Source: Anadara kagoshimensis
Lineage: Eukaryota; Mollusca; Bivalvia; Arcoida; Arcidae
Reading direction: 5' to 3'
Assembly: GCA_021292105.1 (NCBI GenBank)
Contig: CM037871.1
Coordinates: 34,488,997 to 34,552,996 of the forward strand
Length of the DNA stretch: 64,000 bases
Shown here: positions 24,701-37,818 of the stretch, piece after piece
Layout of the letters: each line of letters opens with the position of its first letter
How positions within the stretch are numbered: position 1 is the first letter of the stretch
Position numbers and translations under genes: made by a program
Notes under the pieces: model-generated
What the model was told of the DNA's origin: nothing
Databases searched by the model: none
What the model saw: the letters and a program-made list of their open reading frames with translations, nothing else

Positions 24701-25893
24701 GAGTTTAACTAAAAAAATAGCTATAGTTCATGAAACATGTACACAGTGTATAGCGTACATTATATATTATATAAAATGGGCGAAATTGCAGATATGCAAT
24801 CATGGTGCCAATGTCAAATTAAAAGCGTTCTTACGTTGCAACCAAAATATTGTTAATCCAAATATGCATGCATAATGTATGTATCTTAGCATTTCCGCAT
24901 TGTCACAATGACGAAAAACTAGAGAAAGGGGATTGGACCAAAGCCACAAATATTATTGCTAATGACAGTCTCTTGTGTCGAAATGGATTCTGTTTTATTT
25001 CCTTTAAATCAAGCTTGGCGCCTGTTTTGTATTTACTACAAAAGTCACTTGAACTCAAATTTTCCTGCTAAAATTCAAAAAAGTAATTCTAGTAATTGCA
25101 ATGCTAAGAATTATTTAATTCCAGGCTAATTTGTGGAACCGTTCTTTCAGATTTCTTTCTATAATTTTAAAATAGCGATCATGAAATGTTTGAGAACTAA
25201 GGTCTTTAATAACTAAAAGATTTAGGTTTAAATACATATTTTGGCACCAAACAGATCTTCACAGATTCATTTATGTGAAATCCATTCCTTGCTGGAATTT
25301 ACAATCAATCTGGGAGATGTAATGGAATAATCATCTATTTACAATTTTTCCCTAATTATTAGTTAAATGTTTTTAGTTTGGCAAATGTTCAATCTCTATA
25401 AAAACCTACAAAAAATATTTTGCGCAACAGATCCTGCTAATGTTTGATATATATAAATGTTTATGTTATTTGATACTGTGTAGATGGGTTTTTTACAAAT
25501 CAGATAAAAACACAACCCCTGTTTTATCATGTCATTATGGAGCCATTAACAGATATAAATTTCGAGGTGGTATGCCCCCTGATTGTGTGTATTAAAGCAC
25601 ATTTAAAAAACCTTAAATGGTCGTTTACATATTTCGTGGACAGATTTGATCAGATATAAACATAGATGGTGTCATATATATTTTGATGATAAGGTCTATT
25701 TTGCCGAAATAATGGTAAACACCAATGGTTTTAGTCAACAAGAGGTTAGTTCCGGTCATTTTGTTTCGGTAATTACCGATCACATTAAAACGGGCATAAA
25801 CGCTTCCGTTGTCTTATAACATCGATTATTCCCGTCAGAGAGATTGTTTTCTTATGATTCTAAGGCTTCTGATATAATTTTATTTATTTATTT

Positions 25894-25929
<36 letters not shown>

Positions 25930-28900
25930 TAATACATAATATTTTTGAAGTTTACTCCCGTTTGTATATGATGCGTATACATGTACCTTTTTAGAAATAA
26001 ATGCTTCCAGTGTTCAATCCTCTGAAGGACTTTAGCATCATCGTTGCAATCACAAATCCCAAATATTTTTACTAAACCTGTTTTGTGGCACAAGGTGATC
26101 TTTTCAGAACAGAAGTGCTCAGACCCCATATGATGCTTGTATACAGTGTATTGTAGATACCACGGATACACTGTAAATATGTCATATTCGAACCAATTGA
26201 TACAACAAAAAGCTCCAGTTTCACAATCATTACTTAAGATTTCCCTTAGCTTAAAGTTAGCAAATTTTGGCCATCTTGTTTTGGAACTATTTATAAACAA
26301 TGTTTACAAAACTAAATAAAATGTTTTAAGCTAGATATGATATTCAAAATGTCACCTTAAAGTCCAAAATAACAAAATCAATAAGATTTGAAATTTTGTC
26401 AGATCTAAGGAATGATTGTGGAATTGGGGGCAAGGTCTTTTTCCCGATTTTACGGGAAATTCCCTACGGTTATTTTATTAGTATTACGGTTTTCTTAGAC
26501 ATATTTGTCCAATAGGCAATGTTCAAGAATATTTGTCAATAATTTTTGTCAATATTTCTTTTACATACGTTAATAAGTTAACTCCTGAAGGTCACTACTA
26601 ATTACCTATTCGTTTCATTTTAACGATTTTCTACATTATTTAGAAAAGTATGGTCCCTAAATACCCAGCGACGTGGCGTTTTTAAAATCTCTACTAATTA
26701 ACTATTTGTTTCATGTTAACTATTGTCTACACTTTTTAGATAAGTATGGATCCTAGATTCCCAGCAGTATATCGAGTAAGACAAAGAGAGTTTGATGTGG
26801 CGGTTATAACGATAATGCTTTAGCTTGCACTACAGACGCTTGATACGGTAAAATCACCAGACATAAGATTATTTTTTTGACCGTATCAAGCGCCTGTGGC
26901 TTGTATTGGTACTTTGAATTATTGGCTAATATCGGGATAAATCCTTCAATTGACATGTCTAACATATCGGTTTATCTGTTTTGGTTTTCTTATTATGATT
27001 GTCTTTTGTTTCGTGTCAAGTGCATGTTCCTTCTCTCATGTGCCACTATTGAATGTATTACATAACAATTCAAAAGTGACACTTCAGCTAGACTGGCCGT
27101 TTCATTTTAATAATGTCAATATTCAAATTAAAGGAATTGAAGCAAACACAATTTGCTGATACATTTCAACTTGTCTTCAAAATCACAATCATCACCTTAT
27201 TAGGTCTAAAAACCCGGTTGTATAAACCTTTACACAAAGATTTGTACATGTTCCGTGTAGAAGACTTTCATGATGTTCTTTACAGGGTTTGTGTCATTCT
27301 TCAGGGCTTGAGATGAAAATTAAAAAATTATTTTCCGATTGTTACTTAATAGAATGACAAACTAGATAGGTCTGTCTTGAGTAATTTTTGATACAATTAT
27401 TGTCCAAAGATACATTTATCCGTATTTTAAAATTATTCATATAGCAAACGTTCCAGGGTGAACCAGGTAGAGCAATTAAATTCGAAATAGCAATTAAAAC
27501 TGGCTGTGTGTTCCATGAGCACTTTGATGACAAAAATCGAAAAATATAGATTTTACTAGTAACACAATAAGTTTAGTTATTTGTTTAGCGTAAAATTGAC
27601 TGGGCATTTGAATATCATGAAAATGGAAATAATTAACAAAAGAGAGAGAGTTTACCAAGGATACATTTCACAAGTAATTAAAATCTTGGTTCTCTGTCGA
27701 TATATTGATGTGTGTCATACGATCGAGGATTTTTTAATGAAGAGTATTATTGTTTTTGACAGAAATATTATTGTGTACTGAACAGAATGATCTTATGTGA
27801 CATTCTGGGCTACAAGAAACGTGGATACTATTTAAAAAAAATAACTGAGAGGTTGATGCAAAATTGTCAACAACAGTGAAGCCAATGTTATGGAGTCTAT
27901 AAATAAAACGTTGAATCATTGAAACGTTTTTATAGATTTAGTTATTGTTGTTTTTAGAAAGCCGAATAGTTTCCTAAAACCCTTATATTTTCCAACAAGA
28001 ATTCGTGGTCGTCAAATCTTTTTTGTGTTATATAGTATATTTTAGACTAAAATCTGCGCTTACAAGGCTTTTATATATCAGTATATACACAAACATTTGT
28101 TCCAAATTTTGTTAATACATTTTGAAATTTTTAGGAACAACCATGTTTTTTTTAAAATAAAATCATACGATTATTTATCTATGTGACAGTTTTCAGAAGC
28201 GCAACGTTAAAATGCCGCAAAGAGTTCATTTGCTATTTATAAGGATTGACAGTACTGATACATTCACATTCAAAAGTCCTATTAAAACTTTTATTAATCT
28301 TTTCTTAAATACTACACAATAAGATTTCAATTTGATCGGTGCAAGTAAATATTAGTTTAGTTGAAAAAGGATAGCATTTATCACAAAAATCAATTAATTT
28401 TTTTTCAAATTATAACATAACACATTGTATACTATATACCGACAGGGGGCATGTATAAATGTTGCCAAATAAACTAAATTGTACATTTTTAACGTTAACA
28501 AAGAAACCGTGGCCTTATGTATCTGTCAATCAAAGTGATCTGTTCATCTGTTCAAATATTATAAAAAACACACAGTCAAACTACGTACTAGTACACAGAA
28601 CAAACAAAAAAACCAATCTTTTTTTTAAAAATATTTCCTTCTATGTGAACGCCACATTATATTGCTTATTACCAAAAATGCGCAATATATCAATTTTGGA
28701 AATGCATTACAATTTGGGATGTGGATGACTTTGATTTGTTTGTGGTACATATAATTATATTGTTGTAAATCTAAAGAGGTTCATTTGCATAATCTATCTA
28801 TAAAATGGTTAAAATTTTAATTTCATTATACTTGTTTATCGAACTACATGTATTACTAAATCAAAGCTGAACAAAACATGATTCAATCGAAGTTGAACAA

Positions 28901-31900
28901 AACACGGTTCTTTCCCATTGTTGATTCTGCGTAACCAAGTAATAAAAGAGCTACTTTATCATTCCATATCACAATTGTTTGCGAACAGGACTGGATAACT
29001 CGAATCTCTCTTAACACTTATGAATACTTAATGCTTTAACATATATAACTGTCAAGTATTCGCAACCGTTAAGAGGACTTCCAGTTACCCAGGCCAGATT
29101 TATATTGTTTGAGTATGTAGTACAAAGGCATTTTGTGCAACTTAGAAATAGTTTAGCGGTTGTCAAGTGTTGCTATGTAGCGAGTTTTTAAAACATAAAA
29201 TCTGACATTTAGATTGAATGTTTCTAATAGTCTTAAGTGTTTGATGCTTTTGGAAGTTGGCGCTATTATAAACGAGGTGGCATGATTAATGAATTCAAAT
29301 TTCAGTTATTAAACCTAACTACATTAATATAATACAATTGGTACCATGTGGTTTGTGTTGTTTTAAAGTTTAATTAACACGTGGAATGGTAATTTTTTGC
29401 ATTTTTGTTTTCGTAACAATCTACCTCGTGTCATTTCAACAGTTTTCGATAGTAAAAAGAATTAATCTTCTAGTAATCTTTATGAGTGGCGTGTCTGTTT
29501 AGAGTTTCGCTAGTTACGTTCTTGTACACGTGTTCTTGTCTAAGACACTTCTTATAGAATATAAAAATAAGGTGAATACACCTCCAACAGTTTGAGTCAA
29601 CAATACTGATTATACACTACAAGAAATAACAAGAAATTAGATGTGCATTTATACACAAAAATCTCATAAGGACTATTGGTAGTTAAATTTGTCGACTTTG
29701 AACGAGCACTAGACAAAATGGTAAATTATAAGTTAGGGTTCAAGTTCTTCTTGTAGGTCCAGTATCTTACTACAAGATGTAACCATTATCCTTACCTTTA
29801 CAAGATAGAGGTGGGATAGAATGCGTGGGAATATTATGTTATTATTTGTTGGAATGTGTTTGAAGCGGCCCCAGTCAAGATTATTTTCCAATAAAGTTGT
29901 ATCACGATGGTCAGTTACGGAAAGGTGAAAAAATCACAATGCTCGGGTAGAACCATACATTATTGGATAGCAAACTGGGGAAACTGTTTTTCACATTAGG
30001 AAGTAGATATAGAGTATGTGGTAGACCTAGCAATTATTATATTTTCATGCTAAATACTTACGAGTCATGTCATAACGGCACATTCAAATCATTGCTTTCT
30101 GTATTTAATGTATTCTAAAAAAAACTGTTTTCACAACAACAAAAAACGAAACAAAGATGACTTTGATATCCTTTGTTTTTAAAGACACGACTGATTGTTA
30201 TATTTATTCAAAAGTGTATGCTTATTTTTTATGTGTAATTTTCCAGAGACAACAGCGGAATTATGGCATTGGCCTTACACGATCCTATACTATGGACAGT
30301 GGAACAAAACTTCCATCCATATCAACGTCCAGCGTCATAACTAGTGCTTCAACAAACATAACGGGTACCTCAGGACACAAGCCACAAGGCTCAGGCAAGA
30401 AGGCAGTTAGCATACAGGTAAATGATAAAACATAATTACTATATAAAGGTCAAAGTGACCATGCTAGTGTAGTGACCGATTGACCATACATATTTCAGAA
30501 TGACCATGTTCATGTTGTCACCAAAGTTTGTTTTTATCTACAAGAAAGGACATATTTAATGATTTCATTAAATCACCTGCCTCAACTAGTGTTATGGGTA
30601 TTTTTGAATTGAGACCACAATTTAATCATATAAAGCAATTTGGTGTAATCATCAAAAACGAACATACCGCTTCAAATTTTATAAGAATCGAAAAGCAAAC
30701 TAAAACGTTGAAAACTAGCTAACTACTAGTATATTAATCACGCGAACTTCCACCAGGGAAGTGAGGCCGGGTGCTCCGGAAGGGTGTACATCCTGTTTAC
30801 ACCCACCAAATGTAAAATCATAATTGATAATTAAGGGAACATGGATTTAATTTACGATGATTTTGGTTACAGAGACATTATACTCAATAACAGCCTGTGC
30901 TATCACTCTATTGCGACACCTTTATATAAAAACCAATTTTTCATTAGATTTCGACAAATTTTCCTCATATTTCACCGCAGAGAAACTTCTGCATTAAGAT
31001 TGGGGGAGCATTATTCAGACAGCAAGATTTACAAATTGCAATTTTTTATAACCGTTTTATGATGTTTGATAACTTGATTGATTTACATAGGTTCTGGTAC
31101 ATTACCACAGATGGCGCTGTGCCACGGGGCAGATGGTATACAATTTAAAACGTAGTTTTATCAGTAGACTAGTTTATTAGCCAATTTTACTTCCCTCTTT
31201 TTCTCTTTGTATTAAGCGATTTCACTTTTTCCATCAAAGCCTTTTTCTTTTAATATAGTTTTTCTGTAGTTTTTTTATATTTTAAGTAATCATAGCGACT
31301 TATATACCGGGAACTTAGATCATCCCTCTGTATCCAGGATGCAACCCATGTTCAAATTGTATACATTACCCATAACGTAGTTCTGATTTTTAGCTTATCA
31401 CTGAGCAGTTTACTATGTTTAAGCTGGATAATTATCGTTTTAATATGTTTTGCTGTATCGACTAGGTATAGTTGTCATATATTATTTTTTGAATGTATTT
31501 TGTGATTGAATTTAAAAAAAATGGTATATGACATAGTGTATTGATTTTTAATTAACTTTAGTTAGAACTCAGAGATGCCATAGAAGTGCCTATGTTGCAG
31601 TCAAGATCATTTTGGATTCAATTATCTTGAATTTTTATAGCCATTTCAAACCAAAAATAAACAGAACAAAAATGATTATTTTTTTTATTATTATTATAAG
31701 TGTTATGTAACATCAAGAACTATTCACAATGTATTTATTCCTGCCAGAGTTTGTAGAAGTTATTTGCTTTTTTTGGTAGTATTAAACCTTTAGCACTATA
31801 ACAATTACTTTATCTATATCCTATAGAAAACTTTACTTTTTTATCCTTTTATTTAAAACTTTTTTTTCAACAAATCAAAAGCAAACATACTAATACATAT

Positions 31901-33402
31901 TCTTGAAATCAAAATCCAGAAGCAAAGCAAAAATTTTGAAACTTGCAAGCACACATGAAATTAAACACGTGAACTTTCAGCAGGCCAGTGTAGTAAGGGC
32001 GGGTGCTCCGGAAGGATAATCACCTCCTGTTTAGCTGGCTACACCCTTTATGTGTGTAATCAAAATTGAGTGAAAGGAACATGGAACCATGGTACGTCAA
32101 ATATACTAGGGCAATCCTGGACACAGAGATATCATACTTATCGACAATACTGTGGTGACGGCCATGAAACTTTTTGAGGGCCCTGATAAGCCTAGGCTTG
32201 CAATGTCCCCGGGTCAACAATTTATTTGTAAGCATTTTGCTTCGTTCTAAAACGATTCCGTAGTGCGAACAAGCTCTACCATAGCGTAGCATTTCATAAC
32301 ATTTCTATGAATTCTTCAAATTCAGAACAATTGGTAAACCAGTGGTTGTTTTACTTGTGTTTTCGTAACTAGAAGAGTTAGATGGAATGGTAAAACTGCA
32401 TTTCCATCAAGCAAACTGTAATTTTGTATTATACCATCATTAAGTTTAGTTTTCGAGAACATACTTTGAATTATCGCCTAATTAAAATACTTTGACGTTC
32501 GTACATTTTCATTTAAAACAAGCAAATAAAAATTTAAAATACGTGATATATTTGACAAATGCATTCAAAAGTTCACATACGTATATAAAACGTTTACACA
32601 TACATTTAAAACCATGTCTACTTGGTTAAGTAAAACAAAAATAAATTATTTTTACAGTAAGTCTTAAAATCGACACCAAGAAGATAAAATTAAGCATGTT
32701 TTATCATTGTTTAATCTATTTTGACTTCCCAACCTCTGACAATGCAATTTTGTTTTTCCAAGAAACAAGCTAATTTCCACTGGTAAAACTTGAGATTTAG
32801 ATTTACTGCTTAGTGCCAATTTTTGTAGTAATTGTTATTAGACTGAGTATGACCAATATTAATGTGCTGCTTTTAAAACTATTGTATATTTCAATAAGCA
32901 CATGGCAATATGGTCATATACCAATTTTTATTGTATTTTATAATTAAAAATTGTATATGAAAATACTATTATGTACAAATCGTTGTTTTAATTTTAGGAT
33001 GGCGTTGAAGTACATGTACAAGATAGGCATCCAGAAGTAAATTTGAATCCTGCAATGTCAAAGTCATTACCGAACATAGCTAATGCAACGCAGCAAGAAT
33101 CAACAAAGTCTCCAAAACACAGATACGAAAAGATAGCACATTCTAAACGACTAATGAAGCGGAGCCATGACAAAGAAAGCAACAACACCAAAGAAACACA
33201 GATATTAGAACAATCGGGTATATATCAAATTGAATTAGGGGAAATTGGGGACGATGTAGTAAGCTCTGGAAAATTATCAGAAAGAAAAATACTTTCTCCG
33301 GTGAATGAAACTAACAGTGCTCGAACCCGAGAACAGTTACAAAATGATAGGATCGGGAGGCGAAGCAGACGACAAAATGGCGGGACAATTGTAAATGTAT
33401 GA
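18791..33402 (+). CDS. Unrecognised low-complexity protein, five-exon model, 346 aa
   Basis: I do not recognise this protein. Proposed exons: 18791-18949 (ATG start), 22243-22358, 24401-24590, 30247-30417 and 32998-33402 (TGA stop). The phases are 0, 2, 0, 0 and the joined 1041 nt are open throughout. The first donor would be GC (AAAA then GCAAGT); the others are GT-AG. Exon 1 is acidic/serine-rich and then basic (LPGRQLKRKDVRW). Exon 2 contains NPTYESVHGCITIPRAH. Exon 3 has a charged stretch (YVQRWKVLRDRNRNLPKLD). Exon 4 is Ser/Thr/Gly-rich, and exon 5 is polar with SKSLPNI and an Arg-rich tail ending GGTIVNV. There is no signal peptide or membrane segment, so it is probably an intracellular, largely disordered protein. 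Exons 3-5 are the safest part: an internal ATG at 24411 with exons 4 and 5 would give a 251-aa protein by itself. Exons 1 and 2 could belong to an alternative transcript or another gene. It is transcribed away from CCT3, head-to-head. Confidence 0.5.
19497..19675 (-). pseudogene. LINE 3' tail fragment
   Basis: On the minus strand the segment reads RKRGRPRETWRRTTEKKRN, then MGWPSLRTAE and ending near CASPYAPLE. This is the basic C-terminal tail seen downstream of the RT in the LINE at 42555. No RT is left. It is a 5'-truncated insertion in intron 1 of the plus-strand gene. Confidence 0.7.
23428..23632. mobile_element. MITE with CCTGTCGAAAGTTTAAC ends, intron 2 of the plus-strand gene
   Basis: Starts GGCCTGTCAAAAGTTTAAGA and ends GTGTTAAACTTAAGACATGCC; the interior has GATCGAGATATAGC-type repeats. 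Uninterrupted copy, useful as a reference for the three copies with SINE inserts. Confidence 0.7.
25877..25931. repeat. (TTTA)n microsatellite
   Basis: About 13 TTTA units with one slip, in intron 3 of the plus-strand gene. Confidence 0.95.
26596..26768. repeat. ~97-bp tandem duplication, intron 3 of the plus-strand gene
   Basis: CTACTAATTACCTATTCGTT and CTACTAATTAACTATTTGTT start the two units; both contain TAAGTATGG/AAAGTATGG and a CCCAGC segment. Clearly diverged. Confidence 0.7.
30735..30842 (-). repeat. GTGCTCCGGAAGG-family repeat, fragment
   Basis: Carries CGCGAACTTCCACCAGGGAA, GGGTGCTCCGGAAGGGT and TAAGGGAACATGG. Same orientation as the reference copy. Confidence 0.65.
31466..31530. 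mobile_element. 60-bp palindromic mini-element (TGTCATATAYCATTTT)
   Basis: TTGTCATATATTATTTTTTG on the left, AATGGTATATGACATA on the right, GAATGTATTTTGTGATTGAA between. The smallest repeat family here. Confidence 0.65.
31880..32300 (-). repeat. Dispersed ~420-bp repeat (GTGCTCCGGAAGG family), longest copy
   Basis: Reference copy of the commonest repeat in 30-49 kb. Along the plus strand: AGCAAACATACTAATACATA, ACGTGAACTTTCAGC, GGGTGCTCCGGAAGG, CACCTCCTGTTTAGCTGGCT, AATCAAAATTGAGTGAAAGG and GTGGTGACGGCCATGAAACT. It has no ORF of note and no clear terminal repeats. It could be a SINE or a MITE; I cannot decide. It lies in intron 4 of the plus-strand gene. Confidence 0.75.
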
Positions 33403-36369
33403 GATGTGAAATAATGAAAAGACAATTTGTAGAAGGGGATGACCATTATACTAAGTGGGGGATTTATCCCTGTCAACAATTTAACAGACAAAAATACTTT
33501 AATCATTATTTTTACGATAGTGATTGATTATAACGGGTTTATACTGAACGAAATGACCATTTGTTTCCAGGGTTGACATTGGGAAAAAGGGTTGTTTTAG
33601 CCGCCCATATACCAAATTTTAACAAATCAAAGTTTCATAAGCACTTTGTTTCGAAATTATTTGACATAAGTGCTACACAATTGAACGAACCCTTTACTGT
33701 CCGCACCCTGTGTTATCCATGTTCAGTTTCCTACGGAGTTTTCAATTTTCATTTCGTGAACTATACGAAAAATCCGTAGAAACTGTGGTTTCGTTAGTCT
33801 TTCGTAGAAAGCCCTGATATATCTGTTCACGGCAATGAACGTCCCGATTCCCCTAAAACAAGAAAAATTGATTGTGGAATATATTTTCACGTGAATTCAT
33901 TTGAAATAGTGTTAAATTTAAACTTAGAGTTGGCGGCGTTCAATCTATATTATTTAGAAAGGTCGTTATTGAGTAGACAAACCGTTCAGCGTGAAGAATA
34001 AGTCCATTCAGAGTATATATGAGTAACGTGTAATTGCAATATCTTTAAATATCTCCTTCAAACAAATGTTGAATTATGTTGCGAACAGTATGGAAACACT
34101 AGTGCTATTCAAATTAATTCTTTCTAAAGAATCGTATTTCTCATAGTACGGGTTAGTTTTTGTTAAAACCAGTTCTCGACATATGTAGAATTTTAATCAC
34201 TATGTAATTTGTTAAATTGTTCAATTATGTTTAATTTTCGTGAATATCTGTTGTTATTGATGCATTCATATATATGTTTAACATTTGAATGTTTTGTTAT
34301 TATTTCATTAAAAGCATATTTCAAACTAATTTATATTTTTGTAAATGGTTTTAAGATTCTTAAATCCGTCAATATTGAAATGGATTTTTATGTTGGGAAT
34401 AGGCGATTCAAAATATTGTAAATTTAAAGATATTTTTTACTGTGTTCGGTGATTATTGAATGATCATTTCGCAAAATTAAAACATTTGCATATAATTTCA
34501 TATAAAACACTCAAAAACAACTTTACAAAATGTATTTGAAGATTACAAATTTCTAAAACTCTAGATAATTACGTCTGAGCAGCCAACTTTGAAAATTAAT
34601 ATGCCAATGAATTCAAAGGTTGACGGAGCAACCACGAATATACTTGAACACTACTGGACATTTGCATCCATCGAACTTTAATTGTGTAGAACATTTCTTA
34701 TTAGCGGTCAAAATTCAAAACTAATTTGTTTAATTGCCAATGACAATCTTGAGGGTGGTCAGGGTGATGACTTTTCACTTTCAGAAATAGAATAAGTTAC
34801 ATTTTTCGAACTTTAATAGGATTAATCTATTTAATATTTTGCTGTCAAAATTGAGTACAGTTTTAAAGGATTAGGCTTAATATTAACGAGGTCACGGAAC
34901 TCTTAACATTTAAATCCGACAGTTTCTGAATCTTGGAGCTGCCTCGAAGAAACAGATTATCTTAATCTGTACCCTATATATACTAAATATGAACCAGATT
35001 ACGTCATTGTATAATCGAGATAATCCCTCTCCAGGACTTGCATGTCGGTTATGAAAGCTTAAGTAAGAGATTAATCTTGCAATGTTATAACGACTTTTTT
35101 TATTGCAATTAGGCGACACTTTATTGAAGAATATCTTGGTGAATATTACTTTGTTTGGAGCTTCACTTTGATCATACAATTATTCAATTTTAACTTCTTT
35201 TCTTCAACCACCATTGGATATTATGTAATTTAGATAATGGTAAATTTTACAAATGGAAGTCCTTCCATTTTTTTATTTCTGACGGTTCGGTATCCTTTTT
35301 ATGCTACGCGAGTAGGTGTCGCTGAATGTGTGTTCGAACCCCACAACGGCAAAATATATATCCTAACGATTCCAGTTAACTACTGCTCTTTATATAAAAA
35401 CCAATGGCCCGTATGTTACAGTCATCAATATATACTTCCACATATATATATGTTCACATTTATTTATCTTTTACATATAAATCTTTGCACTAACATTGTT
35501 TTTGTACCTTGCACTTAATTTCACTGTGTATATTTATCCTCTCTCTCTTTGGTTATTTGTAGCTTGCTGATCTACACCAGTTTTTGTTTTGTGTTGTTGT
35601 TCTTCACCTTTCACCAAAGGGAACTAACTCTGATACCAATCGAAAAAGAGGCTTGTTGCGTCATGTATGTATATATTATGCACAACTACGTCAATTCATC
35701 ATAAGCACACAACATAGAACATTGAAGAAGTTTTTGTTACCAAGTCGATCAAATCATTCAGAGAGAAGACTGTTTCTGGAATAATCTTGACAACACTAGT
35801 GAGAAGTTGTAAAGCCTGTCCAATCTGATACAAGAGCAGTTCCACCATTACCAAAACAAGTTTGAATGAGGATACAGAGGATACAGAATGGGGTTTAATC
35901 TATGATGATAACAGCAACAACGTGTAAAACCATATGTTTAGAAAGGGTTCAAGTTTATATTTGGATATTTTTATTACTTGTTAAAACTTATAATTGTGAA
36001 ACTGAAAAAATTGTATCATGACACAATTTTGAACTATTTTGCTCATATAAAGAAAGGTATTCAAAATGCATTCTACATAAAGTAAATTTAAGGCATGTTA
36101 ATGTTATTACAGACATCTTGTGTTAAATCTCACAACTACAAATGCTTACATTAGGCAGGTAATATGGAACGTGATATACCACTTGTAGATCTGCTTAATA
36201 ATTTATCAGTTCCAATTATTTGGAAAAAAGTGCGTCTTGTTAGTCACTGTGAACTCTTGTCCAAACATTGGTAATCACTTTCTGTTGCTACCTACATGCG
36301 TACCTTAGTACCTTAGGTAAAATCTGTAACATGATTCAGCTAGAAAAGTTCTTTTATTACATATTATAC

Positions 36370-36520
36370 TAGTTTTAATTTTAAAGCACTAGACGACCGT
36401 TTCGGAATACAATTCCTCATCAGTAGTGCTTGGACCAAAATTGTGAAACCAAAATTGTAATCTTGTAATTCATCCTATTTGCGTAAAAATTTTCTGATTT
36501 GGACCAAAATCCTGATTTGA
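36370..36520 (-). repeat. Hammerhead-bearing dispersed element, copy 1
   Basis: Besides the 46-nt ribozyme, copies 1 to 3 share an AGTTTTAATT-type flank on one side and a TTGGACCAAAA-type flank on the other. Copies 2 and 3 extend about 80 bp further with matching sequence. No open reverse transcriptase lies next to it, so this is a non-autonomous or truncated element. The outer limits are approximate. Confidence 0.5.
36385..36430 (-). ncRNA. Hammerhead self-cleaving ribozyme, minimal stem III (copy 1)
   Basis: On the minus strand this 46-nt segment reads, in order: stem I strand AGCACUA; core CUGAUGA; stem II GGAAU, loop UGU, AUUCC; core GAA; stem III AC, loop GGUC, GU; cleavage nucleotide C (36392); stem I return UAGUGCU. 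All invariant hammerhead residues are present and stem I pairs over 7 bp. A two-base-pair stem III is the form described for hammerheads in Penelope-like elements and animal retrozymes. Predicted cleavage is between 36392 and 36391. It lies in the intergenic region downstream of the coiled-coil gene and on the same strand. Confidence 0.85.
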
Positions 36521-36889
36521 TCAAATTAATTAACTAGGAACACATACTAAATGAAAAATATGGACATTAAAGGTCTTAAAGTCTTTGCTTTAATATCAAT
36601 TGTTGAAAGTATTATTGTTATAACATTATTATATTTAACTTCACAATTTAACAGGAAAAATGTCTCTTCATTTTGGTGCTACATTGTATTGTACCTAGCA
36701 TGTCATCTATCACATTAAAGTTTTGTGTCGAATCATGTTCAATATTATAAAAAATATAAAGACTTCTTTATGACAAGGTCCCTAGAAATCCTACACCACT
36801 GGATACTATTTTGTCATTTTTTCAGTAGCTCCTTGGTCGGAATTTGAATATGTATACTTGTACGTGGTGATGTCCTTTTTTATACAGCA

Positions 36890-37322
36890 ATATACCTGCT
36901 TATGGTGTATTTGTTCTCCCAATTATTACGCTATGGTATAGGTTGTTCCCCTATGGGAACTTTATACAACGAAGCAAACTGCTTACAAATAAATTGTTAA
37001 CCCAGGGATATTGCAAGCCAACGCCTATCAGGGCCCTCATAAGATTTATGGCCGTCATTTCAGTATTGTTGATTGTTTGATGTCTCTGTGTCCAGGTTTG
37101 ACCTGAATATGTTTGACGTCCCATAGTTCCATGTTCCTTTCACTCAATTTTGATTAAACACGTGGTGGGTGTAGCTAGCTAAACAGGGGGTGCTTACCAT
37201 TCCGGAGCACCTACCTCACTTTCCTGGTGGAAGTTCATGTGTTTGACCTAACTTGTCAGTTTCAAAGGTTTTAATTTGCTTCTGGATTGTGATTCGGACA
37301 TGGATTAGTATGTTGGTTTTTT
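36890..37322 (+). repeat. GTGCTCCGGAAGG-family repeat, near full length, inverted
   Basis: Contains ATGGCCGTCATTTCAGTATT, CCATGTTCCTTTCACTCAAT, GTGTAGCTAGCTAAACAGGG and GATTCGGACATGGATTAGTA. Opposite orientation to the copy at 38095, so the last exon of the coiled-coil gene lies between two inverted copies. Confidence 0.75.
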
Positions 37323-37768
37323 TTATCACCACAAAGTACAACTTATTTGCTACAAATTGTGTGTTCAAGATGCGTGTTCTTTTCTCATATTTTGTTAACT
37401 CATTTTGTTGATTCGATAACCTAGAATCACCTCGACTACTTGGGTCAAAAGCTATGCCTTACATCACAATGCGTTTAAATGTGATTAGATTCTTTTGTGT
37501 TTAATATATGTACATTACCCATAGTGAAGACATATACAAACATTCCTACAACATGATACAATGACCAAATGCAAGAGTATATAACTAAAACTGCAATTCA
37601 AGATCAGCTTTAACAAGTGATGAAAACATTGAAACCTTAATTTATTTTCTGATGCCAAAACATTATGTACCATACAGAGATTGTTGATTTGAATGGAATT
37701 GCACTTAGTCAACCAAATTATTTGCAACACGGGGCTATGGATTATCGTATTGACTAATGACTTGCAAA

Positions 37769-37770
<2 letters not shown>

Positions 37771-37813
<43 letters not shown>
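37771..37813. repeat. (GT)n microsatellite touching the stop codon of the coiled-coil gene
   Basis: About 21 GT units; on the minus strand the TAA stop (37816-37814) is followed at once by (CA)n, so the 3' UTR starts with a CA repeat. Confidence 0.9.

Positions 37814-37818
<5 letters not shown>

Larger units (their letters stand above)
33403..37813. other. Convergent intergenic region
   Basis: Lies between the 3' ends of the plus-strand gene and the coiled-coil gene. It holds a hammerhead-bearing element (36370) and a dispersed repeat (36890); the rest (33403-36360) is AT-rich with no exon I can support. Polyadenylation signals cannot be placed with confidence. Confidence 0.5.

Noticed and set aside
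33561-35784. Several small plus-strand ORFs in the convergent gap
   Set aside because: No splice-site support, no recognisable motif and AT-rich composition; they look like chance ORFs.
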